Shown here piece after piece: positions 1 through 9,317 of a stretch of 25,948 bases of DNA. The notes under the pieces are model-generated. The model was not told the DNA's origin, did no database searches, and saw nothing but the letters and a program-made list of their open reading frames with translations. The number at the start of each line of letters is the position of its first letter. The stretch's first letter is position 1. Both the position numbers and the translations under genes were made by a program. The DNA comes from Chara braunii (taxonomy: Eukaryota; Streptophyta; Charophyceae; Charales; Characeae): positions 7,710-33,657 of the forward strand of contig BFEA01001199.1 in the NCBI GenBank assembly GCA_003427395.1, given 5' to 3'.

Positions 1-2
1 TA

Positions 3-1259
3 CGGAGGCCTATAATCTCGCTTATAGACCTCTACTCGGGGTATGACCAATTCCCCGTATACCCGCCAGACAGGCCCGTAACAGCAATGCACACTTCCAG
101 AGGGCTGATTCATATGAACGTGGCGCCTCTAGGTTGGACGAATGCAGTGGCGATGGTGCAAAGGCATATGATCAGAGCCATGCAGACGGTCAGCCCACAT
201 ATCACTCAGCCCTATATCGATGACCTGACGGTCAAAGGTCCGAAGGAGAAGGAGGAAGACGAAGTGATGCCCGGTGTGCGGTGCTTTGTCTGGGAGCATG
301 TCCAAGACATCGATCAGGTTCTGGGGTTATTGGAGGAACATAACCTGACGGCGAGGGGCCCCAAGTTGAAACATTGTATGAGGGAGGCCACAATTCTAGG
401 CTTTGTCTGTAATGAGAGTGGGCGAAGGCCTGATGTAAAGAAGACAGACAAGATTCTTGAGTGGCCGGTGCCCTTCCGCTCGATAACAGATGTAAGGAGC
501 TTCCTTGGGACGTGCGGATTTTGGAGGAGCTTCGTGAAGGACTTTGCCACGAAGACGGAGCATTTAAGGAAGTTGGTGAGCCAGGATCAAGAATGGGTCT
601 GGGGCGAAGACCAGGAAAAGGCGGTCGGTAGGATGAAGGGAGAGTTTAAGGAAGGAGGCTTGGTATTGGGAGCGCCAAACTATGAGGCCACGGAGGAAAG
701 ACCATTCGTCATTGAGACGGACACTGGGCCAACTGCNCTGGGAGGGGTCCTGATTCAGGCAGATACTGAGGGGAAGGAGAGACCGCTAAGATTNGAAAGT
801 CGTACCCTCAATACAACTAAGAGGAACTACTCTCAGTTCAAGAAGGAGACGCTGGCAGTACTTCGTTGCCGAAGGACCTTCCGGAACTATGTTTTTGGCA
901 GGAGGCTCATCTTGAGGGTGGACCCTACTGCACTGGCATGTTCCCTTAAGAATTATACTCCATCTGACCCAACCGTCGCAAGATGGTTGACCTACATTTG
1001 GATGTTTAATTTCGAGCTGGAAAGGATCCCAGGGAACAAGAACAGGGCAGATGGGTTAAGCCGCATCAACTGGGACGGATCGGACGAGGAATCGATAGAA
1101 GACACGCCGCCAGTTGATGGGTTTTTGGACCTAGAGGAGGACGTCCGCCTGCACATAAACGAATGGTCCCTGCNAGTGCCCAGTTGCGTCAGTCACCCCA
1201 TATGGTTGGCACCAAAGGGGTACGAGCAGAGGGAAGAGTTAGTCCTCAAGCCCTTTTAG
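3..1259 (+). CDS. Ty3/gypsy pol: reverse transcriptase (C-terminal part) and RNase H
   Basis: The frame is open from base 3; the first ATG at 87 is internal to the domain and is not a real start. The catalytic YIDD box of the reverse transcriptase is encoded at 213-224. It is preceded by the fingers/palm text around D-YSGYDQFP and APLGWTNA. The thumb/connection runs to about residue 195 counted from base 87 (DVRSFLGTCGFWRSFVKDFA). RNase H follows with the expected acidic set D212 (ETDTG), E254 (KKETLAV), D279 (RVDPTA) and D322 (NRADGLSR). Together these copy the element RNA into DNA and degrade the template. Two codons contain N. The TAG at 1257 lies just after RNase H, and the same frame continues beyond it with linker-like sequence, so it is probably a nonsense mutation. 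Confidence 0.9.
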   Translation, partial: RRPIISLIDLYSGYDQFPVYPPDRPVTAMHTSRGLIHMNVAPLGWTNAVAMVQRHMIRAMQTVSPHITQPYIDDLTVKGPKEKEEDEVMPGVRCFVWEHVQDIDQVLGLLEEHNLTARGPKLKHCMREATILGFVCNESGRRPDVKKTDKILEWPVPFRSITDVRSFLGTCGFWRSFVKDFATKTEHLRKLVSQDQEWVWGEDQEKAVGRMKGEFKEGGLVLGAPNYEATEERPFVIETDTGPTXLGGVLIQADTEGKERPLRXESRTLNTTKRNYSQFKKETLAVLRCRRTFRNYVFGRRLILRVDPTALACSLKNYTPSDPTVARWLTYIWMFNFELERIPGNKNRADGLSRINWDGSDEESIEDTPPVDGFLDLEEDVRLHINEWSLXVPSCVSHPIWLAPKGYEQREELVLKPF

Positions 1260-1692
1260 GAGGAGGATCCGTGGGGAAGTAAGGATGTTGGTTGGATGAT
1301 GAAGTTGGCGTTGGCAGGTACGCACAGTCTGGTGGAGGAAGTGAGGACAATAGAGGAAGGCCCCACTCAGGTANGTGGAGGAAGTGAGGACAATAGAGGA
1401 AGGCCCCACTCAGGTAGAGGAGCATGAGCAGCTAATGGGAGGGATGTACCTGCTCACCAATACGCTCCTACAAGGAGACTTCGACCGGAAGAGCTCGTTC
1501 AGTCGTGAGGAAGGTGAAATCATATTTCCTGAAAGCCAGGATGACGAATTCGAGAAGGGAGAGATTAAGGAGGCGTTTCAGGCAGAGGAGTATGATGGGA
1601 TTTACCGGGAATTGGGGCTGCTTCTATCATGCGAGATAAGGGATAGAGATGCGAGTGCCAAAGCACAGAAGATGAGGCACCTCACGTGGTAA
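1260..1692 (+). pseudogene. Pol linker between RNase H and integrase, frame-shifted by a duplication
   Basis: After the TAG at 1257 the pol frame stays open (text around GWMMKLALAGTHSLVEE) up to the N at 1374. There a 42-bp sequence is repeated, which moves the frame by one base. The continuation is then open at 1375-1692 (VEEHEQLMGGMYLLTNTL, later GIYRELGLLLSCEIRD). It is acidic and has no known fold; such linkers join RNase H to integrase in this family. Near 1675-1690 a small indel moves the frame again, since the integrase text PHVVRDGHLF starts in the original frame while this frame ends at TAA 1690. I regard it as part of pol, not as a separate gene. Confidence 0.7.
1332..1416 (+). repeat. 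42-bp perfect tandem duplication split by one N
   Basis: The sequence at 1332-1373 (starting GTGGAGGAAGTGAGG, ending CTCAGGTA) is repeated exactly at 1375-1416, with a single N at 1374 between the copies. Removing one copy plus the N restores the pol reading frame across the site. This looks like an overlap left at a contig join, or a very recent slippage event. Confidence 0.95.
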
Positions 1693-2642
1693 GAGATGGC
1701 CATTTGTTTATAAAGCGGAAGGTCGGGAACCCCAAGAGGATCGTATGTGGGAGAAACCGACAAATTGATATCATAGCGGCCCTACACGATGACCTGTTAT
1801 TCATGCCAGCAGGGGAGAATGGGTGTAACTACATCTTCGATGCACGAGATAGCCTTACTGGGTTTGTGGACGGACGAGCTATCCGGACGAAGACTGGTCC
1901 GGTTTTGGCGAACTGCATCGAGGAGTATTACCTGCGATACTCTTTTGTCAGGGAGTTCGTGATGGATCGAGGATCAGAGTTTACCTGCAATGAGGTGAGG
2001 ACGTTGCTTGCAGGGTATGGCGTAGTGGCCAACTATACTACGGCCGCACACCCTCAAGCGAACGCTCCTGTGGAGAGGGGGCACAGTACCATCACGAATC
2101 TCCTGGCTAAGTGGACAAAGGGCAAACCTGGTTAGAGGCCGAAGTTCCTACGGGCAGCTTTCTTCATGGAGAATGTTACTGTAAAGAGGACTACCAAGTA
2201 CGCGCCAGCCACGCTATGGTATGGAAGGCATGCCACCTTTCCCATAGAAAGCTTTATGAAAACGTGGAGGCGCCAGGACTTGGAGGTGAACCTGTCTTTT
2301 GAAGAACTGCTCGATATTCGGGCGCGGCAAGTGGGGGCGGCCGAAGAAAGATTGCGAGAGGCCGCTGGTCAGGTGGAAAAGAGTCGCATAGAAGATAAGA
2401 TGAGGTGGGACCAGATGGCACGAGTAAGAAAGGAGCCATTGGCAGTAGGGGATGTCGTATTATTATACGAGTCCTCTTTGGAAAAGCAATGGTCGAGGAA
2501 GCTTGACAAGAGATGGTTGGGCCCCTATAGAATATTGCGATGCGGCGAATTTGGGGCCTATCAGATCGAGCAGCTGGACGGGACAGGCTGGCAGGATTGG
2601 GTATCAGGGACCAGGCTGAAGAAGATCGTGGCCAGGGAATAG
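1674..2642 (+). pseudogene. Ty3/gypsy integrase (DD35E core and GPY C-terminal domain; zinc domain apparently lost)
   Basis: The enzyme would insert the element cDNA into the chromosome. Counting from the GTG at 1686, the core shows D36 (DLLFMP), D94 (VMDRGSEFT) and E130 (HPQANAPVERGH), that is D, D and E with 35 residues between the last two. After a TAG at 2133 the same frame continues to the TAG at 2640, through the text VTVKRTTKYAPATLWYG. Near the end it carries GDVVLLYESSLEKQWSRKLD and LGPYRI, the GPY/F module. The leader HLFIKRK..GNPKRIVCGRNRQIDIIAALHD normally runs into an HHCC zinc-binding domain. Here it joins directly to DLLFMPAGENG, so about 60 residues seem to be deleted. Stop, frameshift and deletion make this a pseudogene. 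Confidence 0.82.
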
Positions 2643-2831
2643 GTAAAGAATTCTACCTTTCTCAGAGTAAACTGGTCCTTGAGATATCGCATGTTATGGT
2701 CAGGACAGGTGAGGGAGTAGAAAAAGGCATGTGTATTGTCATAAAAACTTGATGAGCTGAGGGCTAACCTTGTTGTGTGCCTGCTTGCTTTCTCTCGCCT
2801 GTTGTGCAGGTCTGACTTTTCGAAGACAACC
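2643..2831 (+). other. Non-coding gap between pol and gag-like ORF; possible intron
   Basis: There is no ORF and no LTR-like TG...CA segment here. The pol stop codon is followed at once by GTAAAG, a good 5' splice site. The segment ends with a pyrimidine run and GTGCAG at about 2784-2809, a good 3' splice site, 22 bases before the ATG at 2832. A 167-nt intron (2643-2809) is possible but rests on consensus match alone. Confidence 0.35.
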
Positions 2832-4643
2832 ATGCAGAGGGGCGGGAGGGGCGCACGGCCACGACAGAGGCCTTAGGGAGCATGAGGGGGGGATGACTCT
2901 CGCAGACCGGTTGGGAGGGAGTCTACGCCTATCTTCGACGACGGTAACATAGAGTTTTCTCTGGACTCCTACCAGGCACATGCGACATGGGAGGGCTGGT
3001 CTACCTTGGAGAGAATACGACACCTGAGGGGAGTTGGGCGCTTCGAGGAGCCTATTGCGCACATTCGAGAGGAGGCGTTGACATGGCAGGATGTGGAGGC
3101 GAGGATGCAGATGCTGAGGGCTTTGCCGATGGGACCGGATGGATTGCCTATTCGATTGGAGGAAGGCAATGCGGAGGAGTTTATCCCAGCCTATGAGCAG
3201 TATATGCGCGACCACGGGACTAGGCAGGAGGAGTGGATGCAGATGCTGCACCTCTGGACACGGAGGGCGGAGAGGTCGTTGGCGAGGCAGATCCGGGACA
3301 GGGCACACGACTGGGAGGACTGCCANGCCCAGTTGAGACAGGCATTTCGACNACTGGAGCCNGAGAGACCAGAGCCCAGGGTGGAGAGACGACAAAGGAG
3401 TAAGAGGCCACGGGGCCCAGAGGCGAGAGGGACCACTACGACCAGAGGGGGCCGAAAGGCCTTGGCACAGCAAGAGGGGCCAGCAGAGGCCGCCCAGGCG
3501 GTGGAGCCNGTTCANGCCGCGGGGCCAGCTCAGGCGGCGGAGCTACCCCCTACCTATGGACTCGAGCAGGTGGAGTTTNGCCGAATCANGGGCAGTGATC
3601 TACAGGGCCCGTCGCCGATGTTACCAGAGGGNGGAGAGGCNGTGCCNTTGAGNACGCCGCTCGACAGGTTGGAGGCTCATCTTGATNCGTCCCAGTGGGG
3701 GGCGTCACAGCTGGGAGCGGACGAGAGCGGACCGGCACAGTATGAGCCAGTAGAGGATGAACCAGAGGAGGAGCCACCTGAGCCGGGGCCNGAGGCGGGN
3801 TCTCGCGAACCCGAGGAGCCGCAGACTGAGGGGGTTATCACTGTTGGGGATGATACCCCTCCTCCTACCCCGATTCCAGAACAGGCGCGACAGTATTGGC
3901 CTGAAGGAATTCCTGAACCGGACANCGAGGAGATGTTGGGGCCCCCACCGGAAGCTACTACGCCACCCCCGACGCAGGCGGGGCCAGAGGGGGGCGAGAG
4001 GGCGAGGACACCTACTACTGTGGCGCCGCAACTAACTGAGTCTACAGGTGCACGCATGGATGTGGAGGCGCCGACACCCGGGGAGCCTCCGCCAGGGCCG
4101 CCACCCCCAGAGGAGGGGACAAGTGAGAGAGATCCACTGCGAGAGGGTCACGAGGCGAGGACAGGGAAGCCACTGGGGGAGGCGAAAGAAGAGAAGCGCG
4201 CGAGGGTGCAGGTGCGCCTCGAAGAGCTATACNAGGAAAAGCTTAGGATGGAGGCCGCAGGAGAAACGCCAAAGCCGCCAATCGACCCTCCGACGAGCGA
4301 GCAGCGGATTAGTAAGGCTTGGGCCAGCTATAAGAGCAAGAGGGATGCGGCTCGCCTGAGGTCGCGAGAGGTAGGACAGGGGAGTGCAAGATTGGACGAG
4401 GCACGAGAGACAGAGGACTTGGGATTTTCAGCCGCTAGGATGGAGATTGAGAGTGCAGATAGGAGGATAGGTGAGGTGGTGGTCTTGTCCTTCCAACGGT
4501 ACTCCATGCTCATCGATGAGTTGGCGGCCTCGAGGTTAGAGGTGGGACAGTTGTCCACCCAACTGGCAGAAGAGAGGGTAGAGAATCAAGCATGGAGGTC
4601 CCGTATGGAAGTTAAGGAAGCGGAATGGGAAAAGAGGCTCTAG
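2832..4643 (+). pseudogene. Gag-like protein, N-terminal and central part
   Basis: The ATG at 2832 (MQRGGRGARPRQRP) is in the same frame as the long open stretch 3006-4643. Two stops lie between them (TAG 2874, TGA 2883), after which the text PIFDDGNIEFSLDSYQAHAT leads into the open part. Residues 55-115 counted from 3006 resemble a retrotransposon gag fold: EEFIPAYEQYMRDHG, EEWMQMLHLWTRRAERSLA, then HDWEDC and AQLRQAF. Residues 120-430 are Pro/Glu/Gly-rich and probably disordered. The part from about 440 to 545 has a coiled-coil look (LAASRLEVGQLSTQLAEERV). Gag would form the particle that packages element RNA. Many codons contain N. A TAG at 4641 interrupts the frame, which continues directly downstream. 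The position after pol is unusual. Confidence 0.72.
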
Positions 4644-4646
4644 GAC

Positions 4647-5491
4647 ATGGCGGCAATGGTGGAGAGGCTCTCGGCCACTAAGGTGGTAGACTGGACGGAG
4701 CAAAGCCGATATGGTATCCAGGGGGAGGAGGTACAGGGGCTCTTTGGCCGGGAAGGGACGAGAAAGCCACCTCAGCAAGGAAGTATGGGGAAGGTATTTT
4801 TGGACCCAATAGAGGCGGCAGCATGGCGGGAGGCCGAGGAGGGGAGGTTCAACTTCAGGACGCCCACGGAGTTGGCCTTGCAGCAGGCCACCCCTATGAC
4901 GATTGAGATCCCTGACGGCGATCCGGCGCAGGGACCCCAACCTCCAGTGGAGGAAGGGGGGCCCACAGAGGAGTCCCCTACGATCCTTTTGGAGGTGCAG
5001 GAGGGTGCCCTTACGGGAGCAGCAGCATCCACGGAGCCGGAGGCAATGGGGGGAGAGGCGTCTCGACTGGATGAGATAGTGGCAGATATGGAGTTGGACA
5101 TGCCGTCAGGAGAGCCTCAGAGACAGAAGACCCCAGAGCGTGTGCCAGAGATAGGGGAGCTGAGGACGCAGTTAGGCTCTTGGGCTACTGGAGCTGACTC
5201 AGGAGAGCACATCTCAGAGTAGCAGCAGGAAGTTATGAGTGAGCCAGCAACTGCCGTGACTCCCTAGACTTCCGACCTCCATAGGGACGAGGGGGCGGCT
5301 GCGAGGGGAGGAGTCCGCGAGGGTAGGCCACTGAGATTGGACACTCCAGCGTACCGACCCGAGGGAGGTGAGGCGCTAGCAGGGCCGAGTACCCAGATGA
5401 CGGAGGCGGGGCCGACAGAGTCATGGAGTATGCCCCAGAGCCATGAGATGACCAGGGAAACTAGCGAGACACCGCCGTTGCCTAGGTCCCA
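4647..5491 (+). pseudogene. Gag-like protein, disordered C-terminal part
   Basis: This is the same frame as the preceding segment, separated only by the TAG at 4641. It is open to TAG 5220, then TAG 5265, then open again towards 5609. The beginning continues the coiled coil (MAAMVERLSATKVVDWTEQ). The rest is rich in Glu, Pro, Gly and Thr with no fold (for instance IPDGDPAQGPQPPVEEGG). The stops at 4641 and 5220 sit where CAG or GAG codons would fit. Near 5490-5506, in a purine run, the frame moves to that of the zinc knuckle. Taken alone it would not be recognisable; it is assigned by continuity on both sides. Confidence 0.6.
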
Positions 5492-5494
5492 GAA

Positions 5495-5719
5495 GAAGAA
5501 GAGGAGGTGCGAGGGAGATCAGACGATCAGTGCTTCTTCTGCAAGGACGGCCTACATAGAGCTCTTGAATGCCCGAAGTTCCTTAAGGACAAGGCGACTG
5601 GGAGAGTAACAGAGAGTGGTGGGAGAATGTACGACAGGCAGGGGCGAGTGGTAGAGCGGGCTCCAGATGGGGGTAGGGCACAATTATGTAGACAGAACCA
5701 GGAGGCTATGAGTGAGTAG
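5495..5719 (+). pseudogene. Gag-like protein, CCHC zinc knuckle and C-terminus
   Basis: The frame starting near 5507 encodes DDQCFFCKDGLHRALECPKF. This is a canonical C-x2-C-x4-H-x4-C knuckle (cysteines at 5531, 5540 and 5570, histidine at 5555), the nucleic-acid-binding module of nucleocapsid. A basic/polar tail follows (YDRQGRVVERAPDGGRAQL), ending at TAG 5717. The knuckle confirms that the long ORF upstream is gag-like. The N-terminal junction is a one-base frameshift relative to the upstream segment. No pol sequence follows it, which is odd for a gag. Confidence 0.78.
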
Positions 5720-6587
5720 GGACTGGCCCATCTATATGACAGTAGGATTAGAGCTCCTCTGTATGCAGAGGCCGTGATAGGGGTGTACATACTCTGAGTT
5801 AGTCGGGCGAGTCCCGTCTAGTTGTATATACATAGGTGGCGGTGTGTGATCGGTTTGAACTTTATGTGTGATACAATCTAGGGGATGAGACTTAGCTGTA
5901 TGATATCTACGACATACGTGACTTGCATTTTCAGTTGTGTGATTNAGATACTCTTACTTGTATCTTTGAGTAGGTTNTGAGAGTCCATGACACTTGGGAC
6001 GTGAGTTTATCCTGCGGNGTGAGACANTGGAGTGAGTATTTGAGCNTTTTCNGGGCAGGCATTTTGTTCCCAAATACACCCTACGAGTTGTGTGTTGAGG
6101 GTTTGAGTTGAGTGTCGTATTGAGACTTGAGGGAGATATTATGCTCCCGAGTATATCTTGATTNCNGACTCTGTGGGACTTATTCTTGTGACGATCACGA
6201 CCACTCTCACACGCGTGGCTTTATCCCAATGAATGAGGGCTTTGTGTGAGAGATGTGTGGGATACATCTCATGTATGTGTATTGAGTGATTGTGATTGCC
6301 GTCTACTCGTTAGTATACTCGTGCGGCCTGCCCATGGGCGGGTGGAACGGCCGGGTATAAGAGGAGGCAGCGCGGTCGTTTTTGTGGCAGATGTATGAGG
6401 ACCCTGAGGGGTCTTGCGAGCCTATAAGGCTCGGATAATTACCATGCCGAATGTTTATGGCTGAGCCGTAAAGGGGACCCATAAGTTGGCCCCTTGGTTT
6501 GAGTTGTTTTGCAATTAAGTTGGGGAGACGACCCATAAGAAGGCCCCTCAGTTGAGTTGTTTTATAATTGAGACCCCCTCGGATTAT
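5720..6587 (+). other. Non-coding 3' region after gag-like gene
   Basis: T/G-rich sequence with no ORF of note and several N bases. It holds a TATAAG at 6355-6360 in a GC-rich setting. It also holds two adjacent small hairpins, GACCC/GGGTC at 6400-6413 and CGAGCC/GGCTCG at 6417-6433, and the imperfect repeat listed separately. It is probably the untranslated tail or an LTR-proximal region of the element, but this is not proven. Confidence 0.5.
6477..6571 (+). repeat. Two imperfect direct copies of a ~42-bp unit
   Basis: The segment 6477-6518 begins ACCCATAAGTTGGCCCC and ends GCAATTAA. The segment 6531-6571 begins ACCCATAAGAAGGCCCC and ends TATAATTGA. Both share GAGTTGTTTT in the middle. The offset is 54 bases. 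The function is unknown. Confidence 0.75.
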
Positions 6588-6616
6588 GGAAGGAGGGGGT
6601 GTTGTTTATTGACAGC
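6588..6616 (+). promoter_or_regulatory. Candidate polypurine tract followed by LTR start
   Basis: The purine run GGAAGGAGGGGG at 6588-6599 is followed directly by TGTTGTTTATTGACAGC. This is the arrangement of a plus-strand primer and the TG end of a 3' LTR. I could not find the matching CA end or a second copy of the LTR in the window, so this is only a candidate. Confidence 0.25.
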
Positions 6617-7606
6617 NGTGTAACCCAGGTCACGTNATAGTCCATCCTGTAAAGANAGGGGTGGCTGGGAGACNTGTTGAGAGAGACCCCCTTCATGGGA
6701 AAAATGGGTGATAGATTTAAGGACATGGTAAGCAATGTTTGAATGATAAAGTCTGACGAGAGGAACCAGGGTTACAAGTTGGAATCATTGGTGGAACTGA
6801 GAAGGTCGCAAGTCAGTGCATAAAGATGTCGTGGGATGTGTGGTCTGCTGTCTCTGATCAAGTCAGTAGGCCACGGCCTCGTGTGAGAAATTGGCTGTGA
6901 TTGTGAGAAGGGGCCGTGCCCTCTATGTTGTCCCATAGGGGGCTGGTAAATACCCTGAAAAGTAGGACAGACCCCTGCGTAGTCCCGCAGTGGGCCTGCG
7001 GTCTGTTTTGCGACACACCGTCTAAACACCTGTGCTAATCCTAAGGCATAATGAGGAATACCAAGCTAGANGGTAAAGGCTAGCACCCCTAGGGCGCAAC
7101 CCCTATCGGATGGCTGCAAGCCAGCACAACCTGGCGGCGGGCCCACGTCTACCAGCAGAGTGAGAGTTTAAGAGGTTATGCATGCCCCAAGGAAATTACT
7201 ATGGTGGAATGGCGGGGGATACGGTCGAGTCGTTTGGGCGCCCNGATTGAATGCCTATCAGGAGAAAACCTATCGTTGCATAACCAACGAAGGGACTGCC
7301 GCTAAGATAACAATGAGGTAGGCCGTAGATCTGACTCGATCAACCAGACTATGGTGGGTCAGGATGGAGACCTAGCATTTCTGTACTAGACTGCAGAAAG
7401 AGCTGAGAGGGGATTTACATACATATATATGTTTGATTGTGAGGATTTTCGCGAGGGAGGCGAGAGTGCCTCGTGAGGTCTCGCCTAAGGCCNNCGTCCC
7501 CGTAGGACTCTGCTTACGAGAGAGAGTCTAACTGGGACACCCAACGAAAAGCCAANGTTTGTCTAGGACGAAGGGGAGAGGACGGTTTGAGGTGGCCCTT
7601 NGAACT
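6600..7606 (+). other. Non-coding region with several hairpins
   Basis: There is no credible ORF. Inverted repeats seen by eye are CCGCAG/CTGCGG at 6985-7001, GCCAG/CTGGC at 7120-7135 and GGTTATGCA/TGCATAACC at 7174-7182 and 7277-7285. Two more are GGCGAGA/TCTCGCC at 7459-7485 and GACTCT/AGAGTC at 7506-7528. Single stems of 5-6 bp are expected by chance at this scale; the 7- and 9-bp ones less so. The region may be LTR or leader sequence of the element. Confidence 0.45.
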
Positions 7607-7687
7607 TATGCTGTAGTATTGATGCNTAATACGCCNGCGTCCTAGTGTCAGGACAACGGAAACCCAGGTTGAAACCCTGGCAGCATA
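7607..7687 (+). ncRNA. tRNA-like cloverleaf (tRNA relic or tRNA-like structure)
   Basis: An outer stem of 7 bp (TATGCTG at 7607-7613 with CAGCATA at 7681-7687) encloses three hairpins in tRNA order. A two-base TA linker precedes a 5-bp D-like arm (GTATT/AATAC, 7616-7632). A 5-bp anticodon-like arm follows (GTCCT/AGGAC, 7639-7654, 6-base loop). A 9-base variable part leads to a 5-bp T-like arm with a 7-base loop (CCAGG/CCTGG, 7664-7680), which abuts the outer stem exactly as in tRNA. Departures are the T loop TTGAAAC instead of TTCRANY, six extra bases after the D arm, a 6-base anticodon loop, and two N bases. It is probably not a functional tRNA; it could be a relic or a tRNA-like element. 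Confidence 0.4.
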
Positions 7688-7689
7688 TA

Positions 7690-9280
7690 GTTATGTCGGC
7701 GTGGAGTGTTGGAGGCCTCAACCCTGAGTCTGTCGGCTAATCGGAATTGGTTCAGCTCTCGTCANCATTTGGAATGTGAATGAGTTTGTAGCTTTATGAT
7801 TTGGCATAGCNACGGGGACGTCGCTTAATATAGTATTGTAGGCTATCGGCGCGAATACCCTTACAAGGGTATCCGCCCTGGTTTTTGCAAATGACAGGAA
7901 AATGGGTTTGGTTGAAATAAGTCGTGCGGGGCACAACCGCGTCCGGGATCCATCCCGACTAAGTTAGGGGTATGTGGGCACGCAGTTTTAAGACGCGCGT
8001 GTGATTTTTCTGATTGAGTGAGCGGCCGGTCTAGTCGACCGACCTGGACCGTGTGATTTTTTGTTAGCGCGCGCGACCGACGGTAGGACTGGCACGCCGG
8101 TAGGCGCACGGGGCGGCCACGGCGGGGTCCAAGTAGGTCGGCGCGGGTGCCTGGTGTTCGCATGCCGACCGTGGGTAGGAAAGGAAGGCCTAGGATGTTG
8201 TTTCCAAGCCTAGCCACGGCGCGGCACCACTTCATATGGAAGTTCGCGCTCCATGGTACCAGGCTTGGGCATAGCCCTATAGGTTACGACAGCGGACTGT
8301 TACTAGGGAGGTTCAGGGATCAAGGTCGAGCAAGCAACGACATGGGGATCAGAGTGGCACGAATGGACCAAGGGGTTGAGGGCCTAGCGGGGCTATCCCC
8401 CTCGGTTTTGCTGTCGGCGGCGTCCGGTCGGCGGTGGCGTTTTCTAGAGAAATCGGCTGCTACCGGGCGCAGTATCAGCCATGAAGAAGAGGGTGAACTT
8501 GGACGGCGCGGTCGTCCGGGTGCATTCGAAGAGGTGGCGGAGAGAAAGGGTCGGGCGCTGTANAGCCGGCCGCTNTGGGAGAACANCGCTGGTCGGGGAG
8601 GCAGNTGGNGNCGAGCGCCTGGCGTAGGNAGNGGAGGCGGAGCGAGAAGACGGGAAGCGGGANGCANCAACGAAGGGCGAAGGAAGGGGGTGAACCTNGC
8701 CGGATAGCGCNCCAGGTGCATTCACTACGAGAAAGGAGATGGCGGGGGCAGGAGGCGGGCGCAGTGGAGAACGCCCCATACTCTCGATCTTGGATGGGAA
8801 CGCGAGGGGAAAGGAGTGATCTCGGGGTTCTTGCCCCGGGCGAAGTGAATGGAAGGGTTAGTTCTAGAAGATACTCAGTAGGATAGGTGTTAGTAGGGAA
8901 AGGGGGTGCGACGAACCGTGGCGGGAGGAGTGACAGTGGGGGAAGAAGAAGCGGATTCCTACCNGATCCGTGACAAAATCGGGAGGACCAAGTGTTGAGG
9001 TAGGGGTTTTTTTGATGGGGCGAGTTCGATGACATGGTTAGTTCAAGGGGAGAGTTAGTAGAAAAGAGGCTAGCATGAAACCGGACCGCGCCGGGCTATG
9101 GAGGAGGCGAAGACGACAGGAGGGAAACGGGTTCTCGCTCGTTGATGAACGGATTCGGGCAGGGGAAAACAGTCGACAGGGGTTTTCGGGGTGGGCGACC
9201 CCGAATCCAAAGTCAGATTGGGGTTAGAGTCAGTCTAGGGGAAGATTTAAACAACGATGAATCCTTCCTCAATTTAGTGC
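7690..9280 (+). other. GC-rich non-coding stretch
   Basis: Open frames exist on both strands (for example 8147-8707) but have biased, low-information composition, many N codons and no motif. GTGTGATTTTT occurs twice (8000 and 8051). A CGGTC/GACCG hairpin lies at 8027-8041. I see nothing else that I can name. Confidence 0.4.
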
Positions 9281-9317
9281 AAGATTCATTTTTTTTCCCC
9301 TTTCTTTTTCTCTCTCT
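9281..9317 (+). other. Long pyrimidine tract
   Basis: An almost pure T/C run of about 35 bases follows TGCAAGATTCA. It is followed shortly by CACTGTAG, and the whole resembles a strong 3' splice site ending near 9330. No exon can be recognised on either side. A C10 run lies further on, at about 9390-9399. Confidence 0.35.

Larger units (their letters stand above)
1..2642 (+). mobile_element. Ty3/gypsy LTR retrotransposon, pol portion (left end outside window, degenerate)
   Basis: The order reverse transcriptase, RNase H, linker, integrase, ending in a GPY-type C-terminal domain, is that of Ty3/gypsy pol. The window opens inside the reverse transcriptase, so protease and any upstream parts are not seen. 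The reading frame is mostly kept. It is interrupted by a TAG at 1257, a 43-bp duplication at 1332-1416, a frameshift near 1675-1690 and a TAG at 2133. No LTR can be assigned to this copy from the window. Family placement follows from motifs; the copy is not able to make a full polyprotein. Confidence 0.88.

Noticed and set aside
3677-4057. Antisense Gly/Ser/Pro-rich ORFs under the gag-like gene
   Set aside because: Composition mirrors the purine-rich gag codons; no independent support.
8147-8707. 186-residue plus-strand ORF
   Set aside because: GTG start, many N codons, Arg/Gly-rich composition of GC-rich DNA, overlapping open frames on the other strand, and no motif.
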